Positions 7,452 through 14,519 of a DNA stretch of 23,951 bases are shown here, in pieces. How positions within the stretch are numbered: position 1 is the stretch's first letter; each line of letters opens with the position of its first letter. The DNA is taken from assembly GCA_030017655.1 (NCBI GenBank), contig JASEIM010000017.1, forward strand, positions 1-23,951, written 5' to 3'. A model generated the notes under the pieces. The model saw nothing but the letters and a program-made list of their open reading frames with translations. It searched no databases and was not told the DNA's origin. The position numbers and the translations under genes were made by a program. The stretch comes from Methanobacterium sp. (GTDB lineage Archaea > Methanobacteriota > Methanobacteria > Methanobacteriales > Methanobacteriaceae).

Positions 7452-10196
7452 TTATTTTATGAACCCGAATATACTGCTTTTAAAGAATCCAAGCGCTAAT
7501 AATCCCCCAATAATTACAGCTCCAAGAATTATTAATGCTGTGCTAATTCCATCATCTGCAGATTTAGGAGTTGCTTTAGATACTTCATATGCATTGCCCT
7601 GTTGTGAACCTGCAACTTGACTTGTTGTTTCTGTTATAGTAGCTGCACTAACAGCAGGTCCAGAATCACCTATAGAACCATTAGCAAAGCTAGAACCATT
7701 ATCAGAAGTTCCCTGAACTCCTTGTGGGGCAGGTATTACCGCAGTCTCATTTTGATTTCCATTTTGAGAACCTCCCTGTAGACGTATAAGATCTTCCTTG
7801 GTACGGATAGGTAATCCCTTAATATATTCCAAAGCATTGAGAGACCCATTACCTCCAGCTATTATTCTAGCCCATTCTTCTTCAGTTACCCATGTATCTG
7901 CTGTTAAGGATATCTGTGGGGGAGATTTCAGATTAGGGGATGAAAAATCTCCCCAATACAATCGTATGTATTCTTCATAAGAGTTGTAAGTTCCTTGGAA
8001 AGTCGGGTTTTTCCAGTTAATGATAACTACTCTTCTAGTTTTGGTCTCTTTATCGTAGACACTGAGAATCATAATATCACTACCAGTTGTGTTACTGGTC
8101 ATTCGTTGACTGAAGTAGGTTCCTGCACCCGGAGAAATACCTAATAGATAGGAATAGATGTCATCTCTGCAGCTAATTGAATTACCTATTATTGCGTAAC
8201 TTTCATTTTCTCCAATTGGGAAATTCTCGTAGATGTAGTTGGTAATCAAGTATCCTGGTGAACTACCACCACAAACATGGTTATGCCATAACCATGCCAT
8301 TAAAGCGTCGTATGGTGGGTCGTACAGAATTACTTGGTCTATGATGCATGCAGATTCGTTTTTCGCTGTCAGATTTCCTGATAATGGGTCGTAGTAAATG
8401 GTTTTACTGGTCACAGTACCATTAGGATTTTCAAGACTGAATTGGAAGTATAATGGATTATATCTGGCATTGTGCACTGGCAGTAATGTTGCTCTACTAA
8501 GTCTGGATCCTAACATCTGGTAGATACCATCCATGGTCATGTCCATTACCTGTCCATTTACACGCACATAACCAGCAGATGTGAACACTGTGAGCTTAGA
8601 ACTATCTTTATAGTCCATTAAATTAATTCCTCCTGCTTCAAATTGTTTAATGGCTTCTTCTACTGCTTTAGTTCCTATTTCTTTGATCTGGTCTTGAGTT
8701 AGGTTTCCAGTTGTGTAGTTGGTGGCAACCCTCTGATCTGCAATGTTGGTCATGTTGAGACCCAGTATGTAGTCCATGTCCAGTCCAAGAGCATCGCAAA
8801 CAACATTTTTAGAGTCTACTCCTCCAGTTAGGTTGTTGTGAACTTCTTCGGTTATATTGTCAAAAACATACAGTATCTCAACTAGAGAGTCGGGATCGTT
8901 TTCTAATTTGCCAATTAACCATTTATTAAAAGCTAATTCACCAGCTATCCCCGAATATGCATTTAAGCCTGTTAGTTGTTTATATTTTTGCAGGATTGCG
9001 GTTTCGTTGAATCTCATTATTATGAGGGTTCCTTTTTTACTGGTGGGATTCCAGCGGATGAATCCAACCATGTTGTCTTCTGCAGTATTATAACCTACCC
9101 AAGAACGTTTTCCAGTTGTTAAATCCAGAGAATAACCAAATGCATCGTCATCTGAATTACCCGGCACACTAATTGACCTGTAACTTGTTGCTTCTAGATT
9201 TCCACTATCTCCATAAACTCCTGGTGGATAATATTTGAGTAGAAGATCTATCATTGCTTGTCCACTGATTGTTCCCAGACAAACGTGGCCATGGTAGGCG
9301 GCCTGTCTCAAGATGTCAGTAGAGAGTCCATCTTTCCAGGCATTAGCTAGACTAACATAGCCAAATGCATTATCACCGAATTTAGGTTTTATTACGTTGT
9401 TCCATAATGTTTGATCTATTGCAGAAAAAGTACCAACATAAGATGGTGTCAATGAACCGTTCTTGAAGAAAGCTGCAGTCAATAAACTCCCATTTCTGAC
9501 TACGAAACAGAAATCCAAAGGATCTGTTCGTGTTGATTGGAATGTTAACAGGTTGCCCTGACCATAACTTATTTCACCATGCGAACCGTTCAAAATACCT
9601 TCTAAACAGTCTTCAGTAGTAGTACCGTTCAAGTATGCTAAACCAGCTGTGGTTATGCATAAAACATCGTCAGCTGTTGAGAAGTTTAATAGTTGGTCTG
9701 CTTTTTTGGTGACTTCTCGGCCTAGTTTGTAGGCAGCTGTAGCTTTCATGTTGAATGTTGCACTACCATAAAGGTTGGTGTCACTAGCATCCAAAGCATT
9801 TAAAAACACTTCAATCATCTGACTTTGAGTGGTATAACCTGGTGCAGAAACTGTTATATTGAACTTAGTGCCGTTAACAGCTCCAGGATAATCGAAACTC
9901 ACCACGTAACCCTGAAAAGTCTGATTAAAAGTCTTGGTGAAATTAATATTCACACCATTACTGTCTTTAACCTTTATTTCAGGATTAATAACATCATCAG
10001 AGTACTCATAATTCACTTTCACACCAATTATGGGATCTACAAGCTGATTATTTCCAGAAGTTGATTGATTCAAATTAGTATCATTACCTCCCGTTGTTGA
10101 TAAGTCGTCAGCCGCTACTGTTCCACAAATACACAGCGTAAAAAGAACTGCAAACACCAGTAATACCATATGCTTTTTGATTCCTTGATTTTTAAT
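7452..10196 (-). CDS. Secreted, membrane-anchored protein with two FmdE-like modules
   Basis: The 914-aa product has a signal peptide (about residues 1-30, n-region KNQGIKKH, ending TVAA), an N-terminal beta-rich domain (about 50-135), and two modules resembling the FmdE family. Module 1 contains YHGHVCLG (His 302, His 304, Cys 306) followed by a degenerate DDDAFGYSLDLTTGK. Module 2 contains WHNHVCGG (His 638, His 640, Cys 642) and the more complete CRDDIYSYLLGISPGAG, close to the FmdE pattern C-x2-DAI-x3-G-x3-GKG. FmdE proteins bind metal through the HxHxC and Cys ligands; despite the name they are not established formylmethanofuran dehydrogenase subunits. The C-terminus is an N/Q/S-rich linker, AYEVSK, a membrane helix and a basic tail, matching the CobN-like protein. 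The start chosen is ATT at 10196, 8 nt from GGAGG; the upstream GTG at 10205 lies inside the ribosome binding site. Family membership is likely; the function is unknown. Confidence 0.8.
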   Translation of the reverse strand: MKNQGIKKHMVLLVFAVLFTLCICGTVAADDLSTTGGNDTNLNQSTSGNNQLVDPIIGVKVNYEYSDDVINPEIKVKDSNGVNINFTKTFNQTFQGYVVSFDYPGAVNGTKFNITVSAPGYTTQSQMIEVFLNALDASDTNLYGSATFNMKATAAYKLGREVTKKADQLLNFSTADDVLCITTAGLAYLNGTTTEDCLEGILNGSHGEISYGQGNLLTFQSTRTDPLDFCFVVRNGSLLTAAFFKNGSLTPSYVGTFSAIDQTLWNNVIKPKFGDNAFGYVSLANAWKDGLSTDILRQAAYHGHVCLGTISGQAMIDLLLKYYPPGVYGDSGNLEATSYRSISVPGNSDDDAFGYSLDLTTGKRSWVGYNTAEDNMVGFIRWNPTSKKGTLIIMRFNETAILQKYKQLTGLNAYSGIAGELAFNKWLIGKLENDPDSLVEILYVFDNITEEVHNNLTGGVDSKNVVCDALGLDMDYILGLNMTNIADQRVATNYTTGNLTQDQIKEIGTKAVEEAIKQFEAGGINLMDYKDSSKLTVFTSAGYVRVNGQVMDMTMDGIYQMLGSRLSRATLLPVHNARYNPLYFQFSLENPNGTVTSKTIYYDPLSGNLTAKNESACIIDQVILYDPPYDALMAWLWHNHVCGGSSPGYLITNYIYENFPIGENESYAIIGNSISCRDDIYSYLLGISPGAGTYFSQRMTSNTTGSDIMILSVYDKETKTRRVVIINWKNPTFQGTYNSYEEYIRLYWGDFSSPNLKSPPQISLTADTWVTEEEWARIIAGGNGSLNALEYIKGLPIRTKEDLIRLQGGSQNGNQNETAVIPAPQGVQGTSDNGSSFANGSIGDSGPAVSAATITETTSQVAGSQQGNAYEVSKATPKSADDGISTALIILGAVIIGGLLALGFFKSSIFGFIK

Positions 10197-10209
10197 ACTT
10201 ATCACCTCC
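10194..10209 (-). promoter_or_regulatory. RBS that decides an ATT start for the FmdE-like gene
   Basis: GGAGGTGAT (10209-10201) is followed by AAGT and ATT (10196-10194). This is the same geometry as cdhA, where GGTGAT, AACT and GTG follow each other. The in-frame GTG at 10205 is part of the ribosome binding site itself and cannot be the start; the next in-frame ATG (10160) would remove most of the basic n-region. Confidence 0.6.
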
Positions 10210-10625
10210 TTTTTTATTAGTAAAAAGACTTTAAAAGTAGGTGATATTTAATACTATTTATTACCCTTTTATTATTACATTAAAGTCCAAAACTGTCGTT
10301 TTAGTAATAAAAAAAGATTAAAATTATTACTACCTAATTGAATATCTTCAATTTTTTAATAAAATCGATTTAAGATCATTACAATAAGTCCAAGTAAAAA
10401 TTAAATGTTATTAATTAACAATGATTATTAAAGGAAATAATAAAATACAAATTTTAAAATAAATTGTATATATTTGGTTTATATAGATATTTGCATAATT
10501 ATTAGCGGTTTTTTTCTAAAAATATTCAATTTTAAAAGAATTAAATAAAATTAAATGTCGTATATACTGAATTATTTTTTCAAAATAATAATCAAAAATT
10601 AATACTGGTATTATTACTAAATCAT
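10206..10625 (-). promoter_or_regulatory. Upstream region of the FmdE-like gene, paralogous to that of the CobN-like gene
   Basis: No gene is visible in 10206-10682. Conserved landmarks shared with 5243-5670, in the same order and at the same spacing, are: the leader block 10242-10278; TTTAGTAATAA at 10300-10310; a second inverted TTATTACTA at 10324-10332 (degenerate in the other copy); and the block 10590-10623 holding TAATAC-TG-GTATTA (10600-10613) and TTATTACTAAA (10611-10621). The outer pair of TAGTAATAA words spans 322 bp here and 320 bp in the CobN-like copy. Confidence 0.6.
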
Positions 10626-10682
10626 CAAATAATATAAAAAAATACATTAAAAACAATAATACTAATAAAGATGTTCATCTAA

Positions 10683-10907
10683 CTATAATAAGTCTTTTTC
10701 AACAAAAATAAAGTTTTCATCATAGTTTAAATTGTATTCTGCCTGATCCCATTTGAGTTTTTTAATAGCATTCTCTACAACTTTTAAATTAACCGAATTA
10801 TATGGAAATGTTGTCCATGCTACACATGAACCTTTACCTGCAAGATCGGTATTTAAGTTTATAAGTTTTTCAATAACTTTATATTCAACTAAAATTTCAT
10901 TTTCCAC
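10683..10907 (-). CDS. Small hypothetical protein, 74 aa
   Basis: A GTG start at 10907 sits exactly 7 nt after GGAGG (10919-10915), the spacing used by the other genes here, so translation is likely. The product has no signal peptide or membrane helix, one Cys (GKGSCVAW), and a mixed alpha/beta look with a Lys-rich segment (NAIKKLKW) and an acidic C-terminal end. I do not recognise the family. A perfect 13-bp inverted repeat begins 8 nt upstream of its ribosome binding site and may control it. It lies upstream of the FmdE-like gene on the same strand, but 477 nt separate them, so it is probably a separate unit. Confidence 0.6.
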   Translation of the reverse strand: MENEILVEYKVIEKLINLNTDLAGKGSCVAWTTFPYNSVNLKVVENAIKKLKWDQAEYNLNYDENFIFVEKDLL

Positions 10908-10926
10908 TTTTATTCCTCCAAAGGTT

Positions 10927-10973
10927 TATAGGGCATTTAAGATGCTTGAACGAATATGAATAAATGCCCTATA
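10927..10973. repeat. Perfect 13-bp inverted repeat upstream of the 74-aa gene
   Basis: TATAGGGCATTTA (10927-10939) and TAAATGCCCTATA (10961-10973) are exact complements separated by 21 nt. On the minus strand the repeat sits just before the ribosome binding site of the 74-aa gene. It could be an operator or a leader hairpin. Confidence 0.6.
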
Positions 10974-11048
10974 CTTTTTCTTTAATTAATGAGGGTTTTT
11001 AATGGTTTTTAATTTTAGATTCCTCTGTTTTTGAATAAAGGAGGAAAA

Positions 11049-11120
11049 ATGGCAAAGACTTGGAAATCAAAGATTTCTGGCATCAATCTCAATGATTATG
11101 GAAATCTCAATGATTATTGA
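11049..11120 (+). CDS. Possible mini-gene, 23 aa, with internal repeat
   Basis: GGAGG (11040-11044) precedes an ATG at 11049 by 4 nt. The reading frame gives MAKTWKSKIS, GI, then NLNDYG and NLNDY before a TGA stop. The NLNDY repeat comes from the 15-nt direct repeat AATCTCAATGATTAT at 11085-11099 and 11103-11117. The spacing is shorter than the 7 nt usual in this window and no homologue is recognised, so it may be a chance frame or a remnant of a larger gene. It lies about 470 nt upstream of cdhA on the same strand. Confidence 0.2.
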   Translation: MAKTWKSKISGINLNDYGNLNDY

Positions 11121-11203
11121 ATTATCAATACTTAAATTTTGCAAGATACTGATTAATACTTAAACAGGGGATTTTTTGCCTTTAGTAATACCTAATCGAT
11201 TCT

Positions 11204-11225
11204 TGCAAAAACCTTGTTTTTTGCA
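11204..11225. repeat. CAAAAAC/GTTTTTTG stem-loop in the intergenic region
   Basis: TGCAAAAAC (11204-11212) pairs with GTTTTTTGCA (11216-11225) with one extra T. Related CAAAAAC...GTTTTTG hairpins occur at 21924-21944 and 22519-22545, suggesting a dispersed palindromic family. The rest of 11121-11330 is AT-rich with no gene visible. Confidence 0.4.
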
Positions 11226-11334
11226 TGACCGAAAAATCCATCAACATCTTCGATTTTGGGGATTTTTAGACCTCTTTGCCATTACAAACAACAGATTATC
11301 CTTCTTTATATATAATACTTTCTATTTCAATCTT

Positions 11335-11375
11335 ATTATTACTATTGTGATTAAAAACACCAGAATAGTAATAAT
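11335..11375. promoter_or_regulatory. 12-bp inverted repeat with TAGTAATAA core upstream of cdhA, candidate operator
   Basis: ATTATTACTATT (11335-11346) and AATAGTAATAAT (11364-11375) are perfect complements 17 nt apart. Each arm contains the 9-mer TTATTACTA/TAGTAATAA that also marks the upstream regions of the CobN-like and FmdE-like genes. It lies about 160 nt upstream of the cdhA TATA box. A related TTTAGTAATA sits at 11181-11190. Confidence 0.5.
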
Positions 11376-11525
11376 TAATCTAAAACAAGTTCAATATTTA
11401 AAAAAAATATTACATTATAATAAATAAAATAGCCATTAGATAAGTCTTTAAAAAATAGATATATAAATTCTGCATTAGAAATTAAGTTCAATTATTACAA
11501 ATACTGGTTTTTTTGAATTCTAATA

Positions 11526-11540
11526 ATAAAGTTTATATAA
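11526..11540 (+). promoter_or_regulatory. TATA promoter of the CODH/ACS operon
   Basis: TTTATATAA (11532-11540), preceded by the purine-rich ATAAAG that fits a TFB-recognition element, is the clearest archaeal promoter in the region. Transcription would begin near 11562-11566, giving a leader of about 30 nt before the cdhA start. Confidence 0.65.
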
Positions 11541-11594
11541 CTAAATATAGACATTTAAAATATCATTATAAATCATTAATAATTGGTGATAACT

Positions 11595-13949
11595 GTGGCA
11601 CACAGACCTAAACCCAAAGAATTCAAGGATGATTTCTGGAAATCAAAAAAAATAAACATCTCAATCGGCGATATAGTTGAAACGGAACAAAGAGAAGAAG
11701 CTCCTGAGACAATGGGGCCAACTCCAAAACCCAATGTAACTGATCTAAGATCATGGGATATGAAATTATTAGAACGATATGAACCATTTTATGCACCTTT
11801 CTGTGATATGTGCTGTCTTTGTACATATGGAAAATGTGATTTAACAGGAGGTAAAAAAGGAGCTTGCGGAATTGATATAGAGGCACAGCAAGCAAGAATT
11901 GTACTTTTAGCATGTTGTATTGGCTCAGCAGCCCATTCAGGACACGCAAGGCACTTATTAGACTATTTAATAGAAAAAAAAGGCAAAGACTTCCCATTAG
12001 ACTTGGGAATGAACATAGATATTGAAGCCCCTATCATGAGAGTACTTCTCGGCAAAAAACCCAAAACATTAGGTGATTTAAGAAACGCTCTTGATTATTT
12101 AGAAGAACAGATGGTCCATCTATTATCAGCGTGTCATACAGGACAGGAAGGAAGTAGCGTAGACTTCGAGTCAAAAGCACTTCATGCAGGATTAATGGAT
12201 AATTTAGGGAAAGAAATTGGAGATCTTGCACAAATTGCTGCCTTAAATATGCCAAAAGGTGAAGATGCACCTTTAGTGGAACTTGGGCTTGGTACAATAG
12301 ACCGGGAAAAACCCGTAGTACTTTGTATAGGTCACAATGTAGCTCCCGGAGCAGGGATTATTGATTATCTTGAAGATAAAGATCTTGAAGATGAAGTTGA
12401 AGTTTGTGGAATCTGCTGTGCAGCTTTAGACATAACTCGATACAATAAAAATGCAAAAGTCGTTGGACCCATATCAAAACAACTCAAATTCGTAAGAAGC
12501 GGAGTTGCCGATGTTGTTGTTGTTGATGAGCAGTGTGTAAGGACAGATGTTCTTGAAGAAGCCAGAAAGAACAAAGCTGCTGTAATTGCAACAACAGATA
12601 AAATATGTCTCGGTCTTCCAGACCTGACAGATGAGGATGCAGATAAAATCGTGAAACAACTGGTCAATGAGGAAATTGAAGGAGCTTTAATCCTTGATCC
12701 TGATAAAGTCGGAGAAGTAGCCACACGAGTTGCAATGCAAATAGCAAAAGACCGTGAAGCTCTTAAATTACTACCAGACCTTGATGAAATTACTGAAATG
12801 GCCAAAGAATGTACTGAATGTGGGTGGTGTGTACGTGTATGTCCAAACAGCCAGCCGATGATGGAAGCCGTGACTGGAGCGGCTGAAGGTGACTTTTCTA
12901 AATTCATAGAATTATACGAAAACGATGTTTGTTACACATGTGGCAGATGTGAACAGGAATGTGAAAGAGACCTTCCTTTAATATCTATGCTGACTAAAGT
13001 GGGCGAATATTACGTAAAAGACGAAAAATTCAATGTTAGAGCAGGAAGAGGGCCAGTTCAGGATGTTGAAATTAGAAAAGTGGGTGCACCAATTGTTTTA
13101 GGAGACATACCTGGTGTTATAGCCTTTGTTGGATGTACAAACTATCCTGAAGGTGGAGAAGATGTTGCTAAAATGGCTGAAGAGTTCCTTGAAAGGAATT
13201 ATATCGTGGTAACCAGTGGATGCGGAGCCATGACCGTGGGAGAATATCGCGACGAAGAAGGAAAAACACTTTATGAAAGATATAGTGGAGATTTCGACGC
13301 TAAAGGTCTTGTAAACGTAGGTTCATGCGTTTCAAATGCCCATATACCTGGAGCATGTATTAAAATCGCGAATATCTTCGCTAAAAAGCCTCTTGAAGGA
13401 AACTTCGAAGAAATAGCAGATTATATTTTAAACAGAGTTGGGGCATGTGGCGTGGCATGGGGAGCCTATTCCCAAAAAGCTGCAGCAATTGCAACAGGTG
13501 TTAACCGATGGGGAATACCAGTCGTTGTAGGTCCACATGGAACTAAATACAGAAGATTATTCCTGGGAAGAACAGATAAGCCAGAAAAATGGGAACTGAA
13601 TGACCTTCGTACTGGAGAAGTCGTTAACGGAGAACCGGCCCCAGAACATCTCCTTTATGCTGCCGAAAACCGTGAAGAAGCAACAGTAATGATTGCAAAA
13701 TTATGTATAAGACCAAACGACACCCAGAAAGGAAGGCAAATTAAATTAAACCATTATTTAGACCTACATAAGAAATATTTCGGCACATTACCCGAAGATA
13801 TTTATAAATTTGTAAGGAATGAGAAGGATATCCCTATAACCTATAAAAAAGAGGTTATGGAAATGCTGGAAGAAAGAGGATGGGAACCAAGGGCTCTTCC
13901 ACAGGAACCATCCACAATGAACTTTAGGGAAAAAACAGAGGGAAAATGA
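11595..13949 (+). CDS. cdhA: CODH/ACS alpha subunit (carbon monoxide dehydrogenase) CdhA
   Basis: CdhA carries the Ni-Fe C-cluster that interconverts CO and CO2 in the acetyl-CoA decarbonylase/synthase complex. The 784-aa product has the N-terminal cluster-binding cysteines CDMCCLCTYGKC (residues 70-81, plus C91), the archaeal-specific pair of ferredoxin-like [4Fe-4S] motifs CTECGWCVRVCP (about 405-416) and CYTCGRCEQEC (about 444-454), and the conserved VGSCVSN and ACGVAWG segments with C-cluster ligands. The start chosen is GTG at 11595, because GGTGAT lies 4 nt before it; an in-frame TTG at 11583 lies upstream of the ribosome binding site. It is the first gene of a seven-gene operon and is followed 11 nt later by cdhB. 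Confidence 0.96.
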   Translation: MAHRPKPKEFKDDFWKSKKINISIGDIVETEQREEAPETMGPTPKPNVTDLRSWDMKLLERYEPFYAPFCDMCCLCTYGKCDLTGGKKGACGIDIEAQQARIVLLACCIGSAAHSGHARHLLDYLIEKKGKDFPLDLGMNIDIEAPIMRVLLGKKPKTLGDLRNALDYLEEQMVHLLSACHTGQEGSSVDFESKALHAGLMDNLGKEIGDLAQIAALNMPKGEDAPLVELGLGTIDREKPVVLCIGHNVAPGAGIIDYLEDKDLEDEVEVCGICCAALDITRYNKNAKVVGPISKQLKFVRSGVADVVVVDEQCVRTDVLEEARKNKAAVIATTDKICLGLPDLTDEDADKIVKQLVNEEIEGALILDPDKVGEVATRVAMQIAKDREALKLLPDLDEITEMAKECTECGWCVRVCPNSQPMMEAVTGAAEGDFSKFIELYENDVCYTCGRCEQECERDLPLISMLTKVGEYYVKDEKFNVRAGRGPVQDVEIRKVGAPIVLGDIPGVIAFVGCTNYPEGGEDVAKMAEEFLERNYIVVTSGCGAMTVGEYRDEEGKTLYERYSGDFDAKGLVNVGSCVSNAHIPGACIKIANIFAKKPLEGNFEEIADYILNRVGACGVAWGAYSQKAAAIATGVNRWGIPVVVGPHGTKYRRLFLGRTDKPEKWELNDLRTGEVVNGEPAPEHLLYAAENREEATVMIAKLCIRPNDTQKGRQIKLNHYLDLHKKYFGTLPEDIYKFVRNEKDIPITYKKEVMEMLEERGWEPRALPQEPSTMNFREKTEGK

Positions 13950-13960
13950 GTGGTGATTAA

Positions 13961-14470
13961 ATGAATGAAAGAGTAATCCCATGGCAACCAACAGTTATAG
14001 CTGGACCCAAACAGGCACTACTTGTAACTCCAGAAACTGCACAAATGATGCTTCAAAAAGCAAAAAGACCCTTAATGATAATAGGGCCTCTTATAAATGA
14101 CAGCCCTGTACAGGCGCTTGCTACTAAAATTGCAGAAAAATGGAATATTCCAATTGTAAGCACCGGAGATGCATTTAAATCTCTAAATGAAGCAGGGATT
14201 TCAAGTAAGCCTTATGGAGTAGTTGAAATTGTAAATCTTCTTAAAGATCCAGAATGGAAAGGAATAAATGATGAAGGGCAGCACGATTTAGTCGTTTTCA
14301 TAGGTGTAATATATTATGTGGGTTCACAGGGGCTCTCAACCTTAAAACACTTTGCACCTCATTTAAAAACCCTTACTATTTGCAAATTTTTCCATTCAAA
14401 TGCAGATGCATCATTCCCTAACATGAAAGATGAGGAATGGATCAAGTATCTTGAAAAATTAGCTGAATAA
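13961..14470 (+). CDS. cdhB: CODH/ACS epsilon subunit CdhB
   Basis: CdhB is the small non-catalytic partner of CdhA in the alpha2epsilon2 CODH subcomplex. The 169-aa length is typical, and the sequence shows the family's Rossmann-like pattern: KRPLMIIGPLIND, a PIVSTGDAF segment after the first helices, DLVVFIGVIYYVGSQGLSTLKHFAP and a terminal TICKFFHSNADASFPN. The ATG is preceded by GGTGA with the normal spacing and lies 11 nt after the cdhA stop, so the two subunits are made together. Confidence 0.94.
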   Translation: MNERVIPWQPTVIAGPKQALLVTPETAQMMLQKAKRPLMIIGPLINDSPVQALATKIAEKWNIPIVSTGDAFKSLNEAGISSKPYGVVEIVNLLKDPEWKGINDEGQHDLVVFIGVIYYVGSQGLSTLKHFAPHLKTLTICKFFHSNADASFPNMKDEEWIKYLEKLAE

Positions 14471-14519
14471 GCTTTTTTATTTTAAAAATAATGAAAATCA
14501 TAATCATGGAGGAAATTTA

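Noticed and set aside
7452..10196. Calling the large secreted protein a formylmethanofuran dehydrogenase subunit
   Set aside because: The FmdE name is historical; the protein has a signal peptide and membrane anchor and no Fmd/Fwd partners nearby, so a role in methanofuran chemistry is not supported.
11176..11427. An 83-codon plus-strand open frame upstream of cdhA
   Set aside because: It begins in and runs across AT-rich repeats and the candidate operator, lacks a ribosome binding site, and its composition (Phe, Ile, Asn, Leu) is that of non-coding AT-rich DNA.
12365..12907. A 180-codon minus-strand open frame opposite cdhA
   Set aside because: It lies wholly inside cdhA, has no ribosome binding site at the usual distance, and its Ser/Thr-rich composition is the reverse complement of conserved CdhA coding sequence.
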